From contig NZ_JAGTPK010000017.1 of assembly GCF_021147775.1 (NCBI RefSeq), forward strand, positions 1 to 64,000: a stretch of 64,000 nt of DNA, given 5' to 3'. This document shows positions 25,411 to 34,444 of the stretch, piece after piece. The translations under genes were made by a program, and so were the position numbers. The notes under the pieces are model-generated. The model had not been told where the DNA came from and did not search any database. It worked only from the letters and a program-made list of their open reading frames with translations. The DNA comes from Pseudomonas californiensis. GTDB taxonomy: Bacteria; Pseudomonadota; Gammaproteobacteria; Pseudomonadales; Pseudomonadaceae. Position 1 is the stretch's first letter; every line of letters starts with the position of its first letter.

Positions 25411-27081
25411 TCAGTTGTCGAGCGCCTTGTACTTCTCTCGCAGGTGGTTGCGAATCGCGACTGCCGACAGGTTGAGCAAGGCGATCACCAGCACCAGCAA
25501 CAGCGCCGTGGCATACACCAGCGGCCGAGCCGCCTCGACATTGGGGCTCTGAAAGCCCACGTCATAAATATGGAAACCCAGGTGCATGATCTTCTGATCG
25601 AGATGCAGGTACGGATAATTGCCGTCCAGCGGCAGCGATGGGGCCAGCTTGACGACACCCACCAGCATCAGCGGTGCCACCTCGCCTGCTGCTCGTGCCA
25701 CGGCCAGAATCAACCCGGTCATCATGGCCGGGCTGGCCATCGGCAGGACAATCTTCCACAAGGTTTCGGCCTTGGTTGCGCCCAGCGCCAGCGACCCTTC
25801 GCGCAGGGTCAGCGGAATGCGCGCCAGCCCTTCCTCCGTCGCCACGATCACCACGGGAACCGCCAGCAAGGCCAGCGTCAGCGATGCCCAGAGCAAGCCC
25901 GGCGTACCGAATGTAGGGGCCGGCAACGCTTCGGGGAAGAACAAGCGGTCCACCGAACCACCCAGCACGTAGACGAAAAAGCCCAGCCCGAAGACCCCAT
26001 AGACAATCGCCGGCACACCCGCCAGGTTGTTCACGGCGATGCGGATCAATCGAGTGAGCGGCCCTTGACGGGCGTATTCCCGCAGATACACCGCTGCGAG
26101 AACACCGAACGGCGTCACGATGATCGCCATGATCAGGGTCATCATTACCGTGCCGAAAATGGCCGGAAAGATGCCCCCTTCGGTATTGGCTTCGCGTGGG
26201 TCGTCGCTGAGAAATTCCCACAACTTCTGGACGTAGAACTCCAGCTTGGTAAAGGTCCCCATCGCATTGGGCTGATAGGCATGGACCACCTTGCCCAGAT
26301 TGATCTCGATCTCTTTGCCATTGGCGTCGCGAGCCGTGAGGCTGTCACGGTCGAACGCCTGGTGCAGCGTGCCGAGGCGCTCTTCGATTACTTTGTAACG
26401 CGCATCCAGTTCAGCGCGCTCGACCGCCATGTCCGCTTGCGCGGCCGCGTCCAGCCTGCCATCGAGTTCCAGCTTGCGGGCCTGAAGACGCAGGCGTTCG
26501 ATGCCGTGGTTGATGGCGCCAATGTCTTTCTTTTCCAGCGCGTACAACTCGTCAGCCAGCTTTTCGACGCGCTTGATGCGTTCCTGCAGCGTCGGCCAGG
26601 CAGCGTCGCCTTCGGCCACAACCTTGCCGCCTTCTTTGACGTTGACCAGATAACCGTAAAAATTGCCCCACTCGCGACGCTCAAGGGTCATGAGATCAGC
26701 AGGGCGGCGTTGATCCGTCAGCCATTCACCCAACACCCAGGTGAAATCGCTGGGATTGATGTCCCGGTTGCCGACCTTGAACAACTCGCGGGTCATGAAC
26801 TCAGGGCCAGTATCGGGCACCGGCAGTCCAGCCTGCTTCAGGCGGGCACGCGGTACTTGTTCCTGCTCGACAAGCTCACCGATCAAAACCTGCTTTTCCT
26901 GACCGGGCACGTCGTATTGCGCGGCCACCAGATCGGCAGGCCAGAAATGGCCCAGACCACGCACGGCAATCACTGTCAGCAGGCCGATGGTCATGATCAC
27001 TGCGATGGATACGGCGCCCGCACTCATCCAGACGCCAGGGGCGCCGCTACTGAACCAGCTCTTGAGGGAGTTCCGTTTCAC
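25411..27081 (-). CDS. pstA: Phosphate ABC transporter permease PstA (long form)
   Basis: A 556-aa inner-membrane permease, about twice the length of E. coli PstA. The N-terminal half is a DUF3333-type extension with one membrane anchor and a large periplasmic part rich in charged helices (about 170-240). The C-terminal half is the six-helix binding-protein-dependent transport domain, with the cytoplasmic loop landmark LALGATKAETLWKIVLP. GTG start at 27081 with AAGGAAGG about 11 nt upstream. It lies 15 bp after pstC. Confidence 0.94.
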   Translation of the reverse strand: MKRNSLKSWFSSGAPGVWMSAGAVSIAVIMTIGLLTVIAVRGLGHFWPADLVAAQYDVPGQEKQVLIGELVEQEQVPRARLKQAGLPVPDTGPEFMTRELFKVGNRDINPSDFTWVLGEWLTDQRRPADLMTLERREWGNFYGYLVNVKEGGKVVAEGDAAWPTLQERIKRVEKLADELYALEKKDIGAINHGIERLRLQARKLELDGRLDAAAQADMAVERAELDARYKVIEERLGTLHQAFDRDSLTARDANGKEIEINLGKVVHAYQPNAMGTFTKLEFYVQKLWEFLSDDPREANTEGGIFPAIFGTVMMTLIMAIIVTPFGVLAAVYLREYARQGPLTRLIRIAVNNLAGVPAIVYGVFGLGFFVYVLGGSVDRLFFPEALPAPTFGTPGLLWASLTLALLAVPVVIVATEEGLARIPLTLREGSLALGATKAETLWKIVLPMASPAMMTGLILAVARAAGEVAPLMLVGVVKLAPSLPLDGNYPYLHLDQKIMHLGFHIYDVGFQSPNVEAARPLVYATALLLVLVIALLNLSAVAIRNHLREKYKALDN

Positions 27082-27096
27082 GAACTGCTACCTTCC

Positions 27097-29382
27097 TTAA
27101 AGCGACGAGTATTGCTTGCGCAGGCGCTGACGAATCAGCTCTGCAAGGGTGTTCATCACAAAGGTGAACATCAGCAGCACCAGCGCGGCCAGGAACAGCA
27201 CACGGTAATGACTGCCACCCACTTCAGACTCGGGCATTTCCACCGCCACGTTGGCCGCCAGCGTGCGCATGCCTTCGAACAGGTTCATGTCCATGATCGG
27301 TGTGTTACCTGTGGCCATCAGCACAATCATGGTTTCACCTACCGCTCGCCCCATGCCGATCATCAAGGCCGAGAAGATCCCCGGGCTGGCGGTCAGAATC
27401 ACCACCCGTGTCAGGGTTTGCCACGGCGTCGCGCCCAAGGCCAGCGAGCCCAGCGTAAGGCTGCGCGGCACGCTGAACACGGCGTCTTCGGCGATCGAAT
27501 AAATGTTCGGGATAACCGCAAAGCCCATGGCAATGCCGACCACCAGTGCGTTGCGCTGATCATAAGTAATGCCCAGATCCTCACGGATCCAGGTGCGCAT
27601 GTCGCCATTGAAGAGCCAGCTTTCCAGATGCGGGCTCATGCTCAGCGAGAACCAGCCCACCAATAGCACGACCGGGATCAGGATGGCGCTTTCCCAACCA
27701 TCGGGCACCCGCAGACGGATTGAATCAGGCAGGCGAGTCCAGAAAAAGCCCGCCAAAAGAATGCCAATCGGCGTCAGCAGCAACAGGCTGAAAACGCCCG
27801 GCAGATGCACTTCCAGGTACGGCGCCAGAAACAGACCGGCAAAGAAACCGAGAATCACGGTCGGCATCGCTTCCATCAGCTCGATCACCGGCTTGACCTT
27901 GCGACGCATGCCCGGCGCCATGAAATAGGCCGTATAGATCGCGGCGGCAACGGCCAGCGGAGCCGCCAGCAACATCGCGTAGAAAGCGGCTTTCAGGGTG
28001 CCGTAGGTCAGCGGTGCGAGGCTGAGCTTGGGCTCGAAGTCGGAGTTGGACGCGGTGGATTGCCAGACGTACTTGGGCTCGTCGTAGTTTTCGTACCAGA
28101 CCTTGCCCCACAGCGAACTCCACGACACCTCTGGGTGCGGGTTGTCCAGCGTCAACGGCAGCAACGTGCTGCCACTTTCGACCAATACCTGATTGGCCCG
28201 CGGCGAAAGCGCCACGATACCGGGGCCGTCTACCACCTGATCGACCAGCAAAGTACGATGAGCGGTGCTGTGAAAAACGCCCAGCTTGCCTGAGGCATCG
28301 AGTGCGATGAAGCCCTTGCGGCGCTGCTCGGGGCGAATCTGGACAATGGGAGCGCTGCTCATTTTGAAGTCGCGAACACGCATGAGGCGCTGTTCGCCGT
28401 CCGTATCGCGCGCCATGAACCACTGGCTTATATGGCCCCTGGAGTTGCCGATAATCAGCGAGATGCCACCGACCAGTTGTGAGCTGGCGGTGATCTCGGC
28501 ATTACCGTCTTCCAGTAATTTGTAGCGGCCATTGAGCGTGCGCTCACGCAAGCTGAAAACGTCGGCCTGCGCCCGGCCGTTGATCACATACAACCATTGC
28601 TGGCGCGGGTCGATATAGATCGCTTTGACCTCGGCCGACATTTGCGGCAGCTCAATGCGGCTCTGCTCGCGGGTCACCTCGCCCGTCATCATGTTTTCGG
28701 TCTGTTCAAGCGCAATGACGTGCAACTGAGTGCCGGTAGAGCCGGCAATTTTCAGGCTTTCGCCGTCCGCACTGACCGTCACGTGTTCGACCGCACGACC
28801 TTGTTCGTCCAGCACCAACGGGGTTTCGCCATACGGCCAGGCGACGCTGGGCGTGATGGTTTTCTGGTTATCCGGGTAGGTCGTCAGGTAAGAGTGCCTG
28901 AAAATCAGCACTTGGCCGTTGGACAGACCCAAGGCAATCAGCGGCGCGCCCGGCTGGTCCTTGCCGATCGAGACGACCCTGGCGCCGGCCGGCAGCGGCA
29001 GTGCAACGCGATGCAACAACGCACCGTCCTGGACATTGAAGAAGATCACCTCGCCCTTGTCAGAGATCCGCATGCCGATCTGGTTCTGTTCTTCGATCGA
29101 GATCATCAGCGGCTTGCCGGCGTCCTGCATCCAGGCGGCGTTCAATGGCGATGCAGCGGTCAATGTCGCCCCTTTGAACAGCGGCGCAACCACGTAAGCG
29201 AGGTAGAAGAAGATCAAGGTAATGGCGGCGAGCACGGCAAGGCCACCGACAGCAACGTACCAGTGAGTCAGACGATCCTTGAACGCACGAACACGGCGCT
29301 TGCGCAGCATCGCAGGCGTATTGAAGTCGATACGCTCTGGCGGGGGGCTTTGATTCTTCACTGATTTGGCCAACTCATTCAT
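27097..29382 (-). CDS. pstC: Phosphate ABC transporter permease PstC (long form)
   Basis: A 761-aa permease, far longer than E. coli PstC (319 aa). One N-terminal helix is followed by a periplasmic insertion of about 400 aa with beta-propeller-like repeats, then the C-terminal transport domain (SLALGATPWQTLTRVVILTA). Long PstC proteins are standard in pseudomonads. ATG 29382 (MNELAKSVKNQ) is chosen; an in-frame GTG lies at 29388. No ribosome-binding site precedes it, and a Pho box sits 25 bp upstream, so its message may start almost at the ATG. It is 147 bp after pstS. Confidence 0.93.
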   Translation of the reverse strand: MNELAKSVKNQSPPPERIDFNTPAMLRKRRVRAFKDRLTHWYVAVGGLAVLAAITLIFFYLAYVVAPLFKGATLTAASPLNAAWMQDAGKPLMISIEEQNQIGMRISDKGEVIFFNVQDGALLHRVALPLPAGARVVSIGKDQPGAPLIALGLSNGQVLIFRHSYLTTYPDNQKTITPSVAWPYGETPLVLDEQGRAVEHVTVSADGESLKIAGSTGTQLHVIALEQTENMMTGEVTREQSRIELPQMSAEVKAIYIDPRQQWLYVINGRAQADVFSLRERTLNGRYKLLEDGNAEITASSQLVGGISLIIGNSRGHISQWFMARDTDGEQRLMRVRDFKMSSAPIVQIRPEQRRKGFIALDASGKLGVFHSTAHRTLLVDQVVDGPGIVALSPRANQVLVESGSTLLPLTLDNPHPEVSWSSLWGKVWYENYDEPKYVWQSTASNSDFEPKLSLAPLTYGTLKAAFYAMLLAAPLAVAAAIYTAYFMAPGMRRKVKPVIELMEAMPTVILGFFAGLFLAPYLEVHLPGVFSLLLLTPIGILLAGFFWTRLPDSIRLRVPDGWESAILIPVVLLVGWFSLSMSPHLESWLFNGDMRTWIREDLGITYDQRNALVVGIAMGFAVIPNIYSIAEDAVFSVPRSLTLGSLALGATPWQTLTRVVILTASPGIFSALMIGMGRAVGETMIVLMATGNTPIMDMNLFEGMRTLAANVAVEMPESEVGGSHYRVLFLAALVLLMFTFVMNTLAELIRQRLRKQYSSL

Positions 29383-29390
29383 GCGCACAC

Positions 29391-29424
29391 ACCGTAGCGG
29401 TCTTGTATGACAAAAACATTACAG
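29391..29424 (-). promoter_or_regulatory. Candidate Pho box before pstC
   Basis: On the minus strand: CTGTAAT-GTTT-TTGTCAT (29424 down to 29407), each 7-mer matching CTGTCAT at 6 of 7 positions and in correct 11-bp phase. TACGGT follows after 10 nt (29396-29391) as a weak -10. It suggests that pstCAB-phoU has its own PhoB promoter in addition to read-through from pstS. Confidence 0.65.
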
Positions 29425-29528
29425 CAACGTGACGCAAGAAAGCCCACCGTCCAACAACTTGGCGGTGGACTGCTCCAGGATGACAAGGCCGTGCTCCCAG
29501 AGGGATGCATCGAGCCCCGCTTGTTCGA

Positions 29529-30530
29529 TTACTGCTTCGCCGCTACGCCACTGGCGCCCTGCAGGCCAAGGTCACTCAACGCCTTTTCCACCACCCGCGC
29601 AGGCAGCGGAATGTAACCGTCTTTCATCACCACTTCCTGGCCCTGCCTTGAGAGCACCAGCTTTATGAACTCTGCTTCCAGCGGGGCCAGCGGCTTGTTG
29701 GGAGCCTTGTTCACGTAAACGTACAGAAAGCGCGACAACGGGTACGTGCCATTCAGGGTGTTGGCCTCGTTGTCCTCGACAAACTCGCCGCCTTCTTTCT
29801 TGGCCAGCGGGACTGTTCTGACGTTTGAAGTCTTGTAGCCGATACCTGAATAGCCAATGCCATTAAGCGAATTGCTGATGGAGCTGACCACCGAAGCCGA
29901 GCCAGGCTGCTCATTGACGTTGGGCTTGAAGTCGCCTTTGCACAACGCCACTTCCTTGAAATAGCCGTAGGTACCCGACACCGAGTTGCGGCCAAACAGC
30001 TGGATAGGCTTGCCTGCAAGATCACCGGTCACCCCGACATCGCCCCAGGTTGTCGCGTCGGCTTTGGCGCCACACAGACGGGTCACCGAAAATATCGCGT
30101 CCACTTGCTGAAGGGTCAGACCCTTGATGGGGTTGTCCTTGTGAACGAACACGGCCAACGCATCCACCGCCACCGGAATGGCCGTCGGCTTGTAACCGTG
30201 TTTCTGTTCGAATGCCGACAGCTCGCCGTCCTTCATTCTGCGGCTCATGGGCCCGAGGTTGGCAGTGCCTTCACTCAGCGCAGGAGGCGCAGTCGATGAG
30301 CCAGCAGCCTGAATCTGAATGTTCACGCTGGGGTATTCTTTTTTGTAGGCCTCGGCCCACAAGGTCATCAGGTTTGCCAGGGTGTCAGAACCCACACTGG
30401 AGAGATTGCCCGACACACCGCTGGTCTTGGTGTAGGCCTTGATGGCAGGGTCGACGGCAGCGAACGTATTGGCAGCGGCAACTCCGGCGGCAGCCAATGT
30501 CAGTGCAGTCATCAAGCTCTTGAGTGTCAT
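29529..30530 (-). CDS. pstS: Phosphate-binding periplasmic protein PstS
   Basis: 333 aa. The Sec signal peptide runs to about residue 24 (AAANTFAA), then a type-II periplasmic binding fold with the phosphate-contacting segments QAAGSSTAPPALSEG and SVSGTYGYFKEVAL. It delivers phosphate to PstC/PstA in the inner membrane. ATG 30530 (MTLKSLMTALTLAAAG) gives a normal signal peptide; an upstream in-frame extension would bury it. It is first of pstS-pstC-pstA-pstB-phoU, under the Pho box at 30609-30626. Confidence 0.95.
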   Translation of the reverse strand: MTLKSLMTALTLAAAGVAAANTFAAVDPAIKAYTKTSGVSGNLSSVGSDTLANLMTLWAEAYKKEYPSVNIQIQAAGSSTAPPALSEGTANLGPMSRRMKDGELSAFEQKHGYKPTAIPVAVDALAVFVHKDNPIKGLTLQQVDAIFSVTRLCGAKADATTWGDVGVTGDLAGKPIQLFGRNSVSGTYGYFKEVALCKGDFKPNVNEQPGSASVVSSISNSLNGIGYSGIGYKTSNVRTVPLAKKEGGEFVEDNEANTLNGTYPLSRFLYVYVNKAPNKPLAPLEAEFIKLVLSRQGQEVVMKDGYIPLPARVVEKALSDLGLQGASGVAAKQ

Positions 30531-30592
30531 CCTTGCGCTCCTGGCAGGGGTGTAGAGGTCCACGACCCCCTGAGAAGGTCGATGTTGTGACC

Positions 30593-30626
30593 ACTCTATG
30601 AATTGATTGTGACAATAAGATGAAAA
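30593..30626 (-). promoter_or_regulatory. Candidate Pho box and -10 of the pstS promoter
   Basis: On the minus strand: TTTTCAT-CTTA-TTGTCAC (30626 down to 30609), two 7-mers each 5 of 7 to CTGTCAT. TAGAGT follows after 10 nt (30598-30593), giving a leader of about 55 nt. Its first three bases are also the last of the terminator stem of the upstream permease gene. Confidence 0.65.
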
Positions 30627-30657
30627 GGCCATCACCCTTGATCAGGTGATGGCCTTT
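30624..30657 (-). terminator. Terminator of the MHS permease gene, fused to the pstS promoter
   Basis: AAAGGCCATCACC and GGTGATGGCCTTT form a perfect 13-bp stem with an 8-nt loop, followed on the minus strand by TTTTCATCTT. The T-tract is also the first half of the pstS Pho box. Confidence 0.88.
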
Positions 30658-30697
30658 CGTGACGAACACGGTGCTGCGGCGTGCCAGAGAATAACCG

Positions 30698-31987
30698 TCA
30701 GCGTTTTTTCGACAACAGAAAAACGCCGATCGCCATTCCCACGCCACACAGGATTGCTACATACCAGGACGGCCCCATCGGGCTGTTCTTGAGCATGAAC
30801 GTGACCACCATTGGCGTCAGACCGCCAAAGATGGCGTAGGCCAGATTGTAAGAGAACGACAGGCCTGAAAAACGCACCACTGGCGGGAAGGCCTTGACCA
30901 TCACATAAGGCACCGCGCCGATAGTGCCCACGAACAGGCCAGTGATGGCATACAGCGGGAACAGCACGCCAGGGTTGGTACCCAGGATGTGATAGAACGT
31001 CCAGGAGCTGACCAACAGACCCGCACTGCCCAACAGGAAGACCCAGCCTGCCCCGATCCGGTCTGCCAGCGCGCCAGCACCGATGCAACCCAGGCTCAGA
31101 AAGACAATCGCCAGGCTGTTGGCTTTAAGCGCAGTGGCCGCCGGAAAACCATAAACGGTCTGCAGGATGGTCGGCGTCATCAGGATCACAACGATGATGC
31201 CCGCCGAAAGCAGCCAGGTCATGAGCATCGACAGGGCAACAGCGCCACGATGGTCACGCAATACCGCTTTGAGCGGCACCTCATCGGCCAGCGCCTTGCG
31301 CTGTTGCAGCTCAGCGAACACAGGCGTTTCGTGCAGCAGGCGACGCAGGTAAACCGACATCAAGCCAAACACACCGCCCAGCAGGAAAGGAATCCGCCAG
31401 GCGTAGTCAGACACTTCGAGCGGTGTGTAAATGCTGTTGATCGCGGTCGCAACCAGCGAGCCCAGCAGAATGCCAGCGGTCAGACCCGCCGTCAGCGTGC
31501 CGCAGGCGTAGCCGATGTGGCGTGCAGGGACGTGCTCGGACACGAACACCCAGGCGCCCGGTACTTCACCGCCAATTGCAGCACCCTGAATGACGCGCAT
31601 CAGCAACAGCAGGATAGGTGCCCACATGCCGATCTGAGCGTAGGTCGGCAGCAGACCCATGATCAGGGTCGGTACTGCCATCATGAAAATGCTCAGCGTG
31701 AACATTTTCTTGCGCCCCAGCAGGTCGCCGAAGTGCGCCATGATGATGCCGCCCAGCGGTCTTGCCAGATACCCGGCCGCGAAAATGCCGAAGGTCTGCA
31801 TCATGCGCAGCCATTCAGGCATGTCCACCGGGAAGAACAGCTTGCCGACCACCGCTGCAAAAAAGACGAAAATGATGAAGTCGTAAAACTCCAGCGCACC
31901 GCCAAGAGCAGAAAGGGACAACGTTTTGTAATCGCTGCGCGTCAACGGTCGTGACGGCTGCGCAGAATCAGAGGGAACAGATGACAT
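30698..31987 (-). CDS. MFS transporter, metabolite:H+ symporter (MHS) type
   Basis: A 429-aa permease with 12 membrane helices. Landmarks are GALEFYDFIIFVFFAAVVGKLFFP in the first helices, RPLGGIIMAHFGDLLGRKKMF between helices 2 and 3, and RVIQGAAIGGEVPGAWVFVSEH in helix 4, all of the MHS subfamily (citrate, shikimate, proline and alpha-ketoglutarate porters). The substrate is not readable. ATG 31987 has AGAGAAG about 10 nt upstream. It is monocistronic, its terminator abutting the pstS promoter. Confidence 0.85.
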   Translation of the reverse strand: MSSVPSDSAQPSRPLTRSDYKTLSLSALGGALEFYDFIIFVFFAAVVGKLFFPVDMPEWLRMMQTFGIFAAGYLARPLGGIIMAHFGDLLGRKKMFTLSIFMMAVPTLIMGLLPTYAQIGMWAPILLLLMRVIQGAAIGGEVPGAWVFVSEHVPARHIGYACGTLTAGLTAGILLGSLVATAINSIYTPLEVSDYAWRIPFLLGGVFGLMSVYLRRLLHETPVFAELQQRKALADEVPLKAVLRDHRGAVALSMLMTWLLSAGIIVVILMTPTILQTVYGFPAATALKANSLAIVFLSLGCIGAGALADRIGAGWVFLLGSAGLLVSSWTFYHILGTNPGVLFPLYAITGLFVGTIGAVPYVMVKAFPPVVRFSGLSFSYNLAYAIFGGLTPMVVTFMLKNSPMGPSWYVAILCGVGMAIGVFLLSKKR

Positions 31988-32414
31988 GACAAGGCTTCTC
32001 TATTACGTGTTCTCGAATGGGCAAGCGACAGCTACGCTGGCTGCGGCGGGATGGCATGCAGAAGCGATTGTCCGGGGCAACTGTGCAGATAGGCACCAAA
32101 ATTGCGTGTACAGGCAGTCTTGTCACCTGTAGTGGCAGCAAGATAGCAAATTGTTTCAAAAAACACATGACTGCAACTGCATCACGGCAAAATGAAAACC
32201 AACCGGTCGTTCTATGACGCAACGCCCGATATACTCGCAGGTCGTCAGCCGTCGTGGGAATTTGTGCAAAAACGTCTGAATCAGCGGTTTTCGCAGAGTT
32301 TCCCTCAAGGGCCACCTCGGGGCATGGACACATAATGTTCATACCCGAGGGATTGAATGGTCTGTTAACCGCGGCAAAAAATAATGAGAGTCATGGGTCA
32401 GAGGCACCCTAGGC
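31988..32414. other. 427-bp divergent gap between the permease and the thioesterase
   Basis: No gene supported. It is AT-rich in its centre and includes an imperfect palindrome around ACCAACCGGTCGTT (about 32197-32212), reminiscent of TetR-family operators. Open frames crossing it lack recognisable domains. It presumably holds the promoters of both flanking genes. Confidence 0.4.
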
Positions 32415-32816
32415 ATGATCGAGCTCGAACAAGAAGATCCAACTCCGCAAGGTGACCTTGCGCTGCAAATCACCGCTCTTCCCCGTGAAACCAACGGCTT
32501 TGGCGATATTTTCGGGGGCTGGCTGGTTTCTCAGATGGACCTGGCAGGCACTGCCATGGCCAGCAAAGTGGCAGGCGGACGCGTTGCGACCGTGGCCATT
32601 GATCGTATGGCGTTTCTGGTCCCGGTCGCTGTCGGCGAACAGCTGTCCTTCTACACACGCACCCTTGAGGTCGGACGCACGTCGATCAAGATGATGGTCG
32701 AGGTATGGAGCGATGACCCGTTGACCAGTGAATGGCGCAAGGTCACCGAGGCCGCGTTTGTATTCGTGGCCATCGATGCCAGCGGCCGGACGCGCTCGGT
32801 CCCTGCACGGCGGTAA
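32415..32816 (+). CDS. Acyl-CoA thioesterase, YciA-like
   Basis: A 133-aa hotdog-fold protein. The helix segment ETNGFGDIFGGWLVSQMDLA holds the catalytic aspartate of the YciA/BFIT group, and VATVAIDRMAFLVPV and EVWSDDP fit the beta-sheet. Likely hydrolyses medium- to long-chain acyl-CoA in the cytosol. The length equals E. coli YciA. It is alone, 89 bp before the mutarotase gene on the same strand. Confidence 0.85.
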   Translation: MIELEQEDPTPQGDLALQITALPRETNGFGDIFGGWLVSQMDLAGTAMASKVAGGRVATVAIDRMAFLVPVAVGEQLSFYTRTLEVGRTSIKMMVEVWSDDPLTSEWRKVTEAAFVFVAIDASGRTRSVPARR

Positions 32817-32905
32817 CCGTCGTTCTGCCGGAGGCTGCCGTCCGGGTAAACTCACACCGTCAAGCGCGGTCTATTTTCGTCACTGTCCTTGAGTGAGAAC
32901 TACGT

Positions 32906-33817
32906 ATGCCTACATTACCAGTTGAACCCGTCGTTGAATCCGTCAAATACGACGAGCTGAACTGCTGGCGCATCCGTCATCAGGACGCGGAACTGCTGGT
33001 CGCCCAGCAAGGCGCGCATATCCTCAGCTACCAGCGGGATGGGCAGGAACCCCTGATCTGGCTGAACGAGAAGGCAGCGTTCAAGCAGTGCAAGCCCATT
33101 CGTGCGGGTATGCCGATCTGCTGGCCATGGTTTGGCAATCTGGAGCGTAACCCTGAAAGCGTGCAGGCCATGCGCGACAGCAGCGAACCGGCCAAGGCTC
33201 ACGGCGAAGTGCGCGCGCTGGACTGGGAGCTGCTGGGTATCGGCCAGGACGGCGATGCCCTGTTAGTGGAATTCGTACTGCCGCAGGCCGAAGGGCAACT
33301 GCCGGGCTGGCCGCACAACGTGGCCCTCAAGCTCAGCATCCGGCTGGACCACGCACTGAACGTCAGCCTGATCAGTTACAACTGCGGCACCGAAGCCGTC
33401 ACCCTCAGCCAGGCGCTGCACACCTATTTTGCAGTCAGCGACGTTCGTCAGATCAGTGTCGAAGGGCTCGACGGTCTGCGCTATATCGAGACGCTGGAAA
33501 ACTGGGAAGAACGTGAGCAGACAGGCGACCTGACATTTACGGGCGAAACCGACCGCATCTATCAGGACACGCCCGGCGTGCTGAGCATTGTCGATCCGCA
33601 GTGGAAGCGCCGGATCCACATCCGCAGCATCGGTTCCAGTTCGGCAATTCTGTGGAACCCGTGGACCGAGAAGACCGCACGCTTCACCGACATGGCGCCG
33701 GATGGCTGGCAACGCATGGTCTGCGTCGAAACCGCCAACGTGCTGAGTGATGTGGTGACGCTGGCTCCAGACGACATGCACATTCTTGGGGTGAGCATCT
33801 GGAGCGAAGCGGACTGA
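32906..33817 (+). CDS. D-hexose-6-phosphate mutarotase (YeaD-like)
   Basis: A 303-aa galactose-mutarotase superfamily protein that interconverts the anomers of hexose-6-phosphate. Family landmarks: PIRAGMPICWPWFGNLERNP near the N-terminus with the phosphate-contacting region, LHTYFAVSDV with the catalytic histidine about residue 170, and a C-terminal VCVETANVLSD with the catalytic glutamate. ATG 32906. Cytosolic. The gap to the thioesterase is 89 bp, so co-transcription is possible. Confidence 0.88.
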   Translation: MPTLPVEPVVESVKYDELNCWRIRHQDAELLVAQQGAHILSYQRDGQEPLIWLNEKAAFKQCKPIRAGMPICWPWFGNLERNPESVQAMRDSSEPAKAHGEVRALDWELLGIGQDGDALLVEFVLPQAEGQLPGWPHNVALKLSIRLDHALNVSLISYNCGTEAVTLSQALHTYFAVSDVRQISVEGLDGLRYIETLENWEEREQTGDLTFTGETDRIYQDTPGVLSIVDPQWKRRIHIRSIGSSSAILWNPWTEKTARFTDMAPDGWQRMVCVETANVLSDVVTLAPDDMHILGVSIWSEAD

Positions 33818-33828
33818 TCAGCGTGGCG

Positions 33829-34362
33829 TCAGAGGTCCGACTCGACCACCACGCGGACCTTTGACGCGTCCATCGCATAGGCTGCATCGGCCAGATCGTT
33901 ACTGATCTTCTCGACCTTGAGGGTGCCTTCGACCCACAAAGGTGTGTAGATATCATCCAGCTTCAAGCCTTTGGGGTAACGCACCAGCACCAGTTGATTC
34001 GGGGGCGGCGGCGGCACGTGGATGCAGGCACCGGGATAGGGCACGAGAAAGAACAGCGTGCTATGACCTTTGGCGTCGGTTTCCAACGGTACGGGATAAC
34101 CGCCAAGACGGATCGTCTTGCCATTCATGGCAGGTACGGTCTTGGCCGAATACATCACAGCAGTTAAGCCCTTGCTTTGCTTCAAACCACCCTTGCTGTC
34201 GAACGTCCCCATTGCTTCCGGGGAGTTGTGGTCGATTTCAGGCATGGCTTCCAGGGCTTTTTGATCCGACTTGGGCATGAGTTCAAGCCAATCGGTCTCC
34301 GGCAACTGGGCGTGTGCAAGCCCGGACACCAGCAGCAAGGTCATCAACAGAACGCGGCGCAT
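33829..34362 (-). CDS. DUF3299 domain-containing secreted protein
   Basis: 177 aa from ATG 34362 (MRRVLLMTLLLVSGLAHAQ), a clear signal peptide. The mature part carries the DUF3299 pattern RLGGYPVPLE...FFLVPYPGACIHVPPPPPNQLVLV and the region LWVEGTLKV. One cysteine and the Pro-rich block are landmarks. Predicted periplasmic; function unknown. It follows the mutarotase gene convergently, with only 11 bp between the stops. Confidence 0.82.
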   Translation of the reverse strand: MRRVLLMTLLLVSGLAHAQLPETDWLELMPKSDQKALEAMPEIDHNSPEAMGTFDSKGGLKQSKGLTAVMYSAKTVPAMNGKTIRLGGYPVPLETDAKGHSTLFFLVPYPGACIHVPPPPPNQLVLVRYPKGLKLDDIYTPLWVEGTLKVEKISNDLADAAYAMDASKVRVVVESDL

Positions 34363-34444
34363 GATAGAGCTCAACAAGGCAACAGGAATTGCCGCGCATT
34401 TTAGCCCTCTGCGCACCACAAAGCAGAGGGCTGACGCGTGACCT

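Noticed and set aside
25342..27666. A 774-codon open frame on the plus strand opposite pstA and pstC.
   Set aside because: It lies wholly antisense to two confidently assigned genes, has no domain, and its His/Gln/Arg-rich composition is what the GC-skewed codons of the real genes generate on the other strand.
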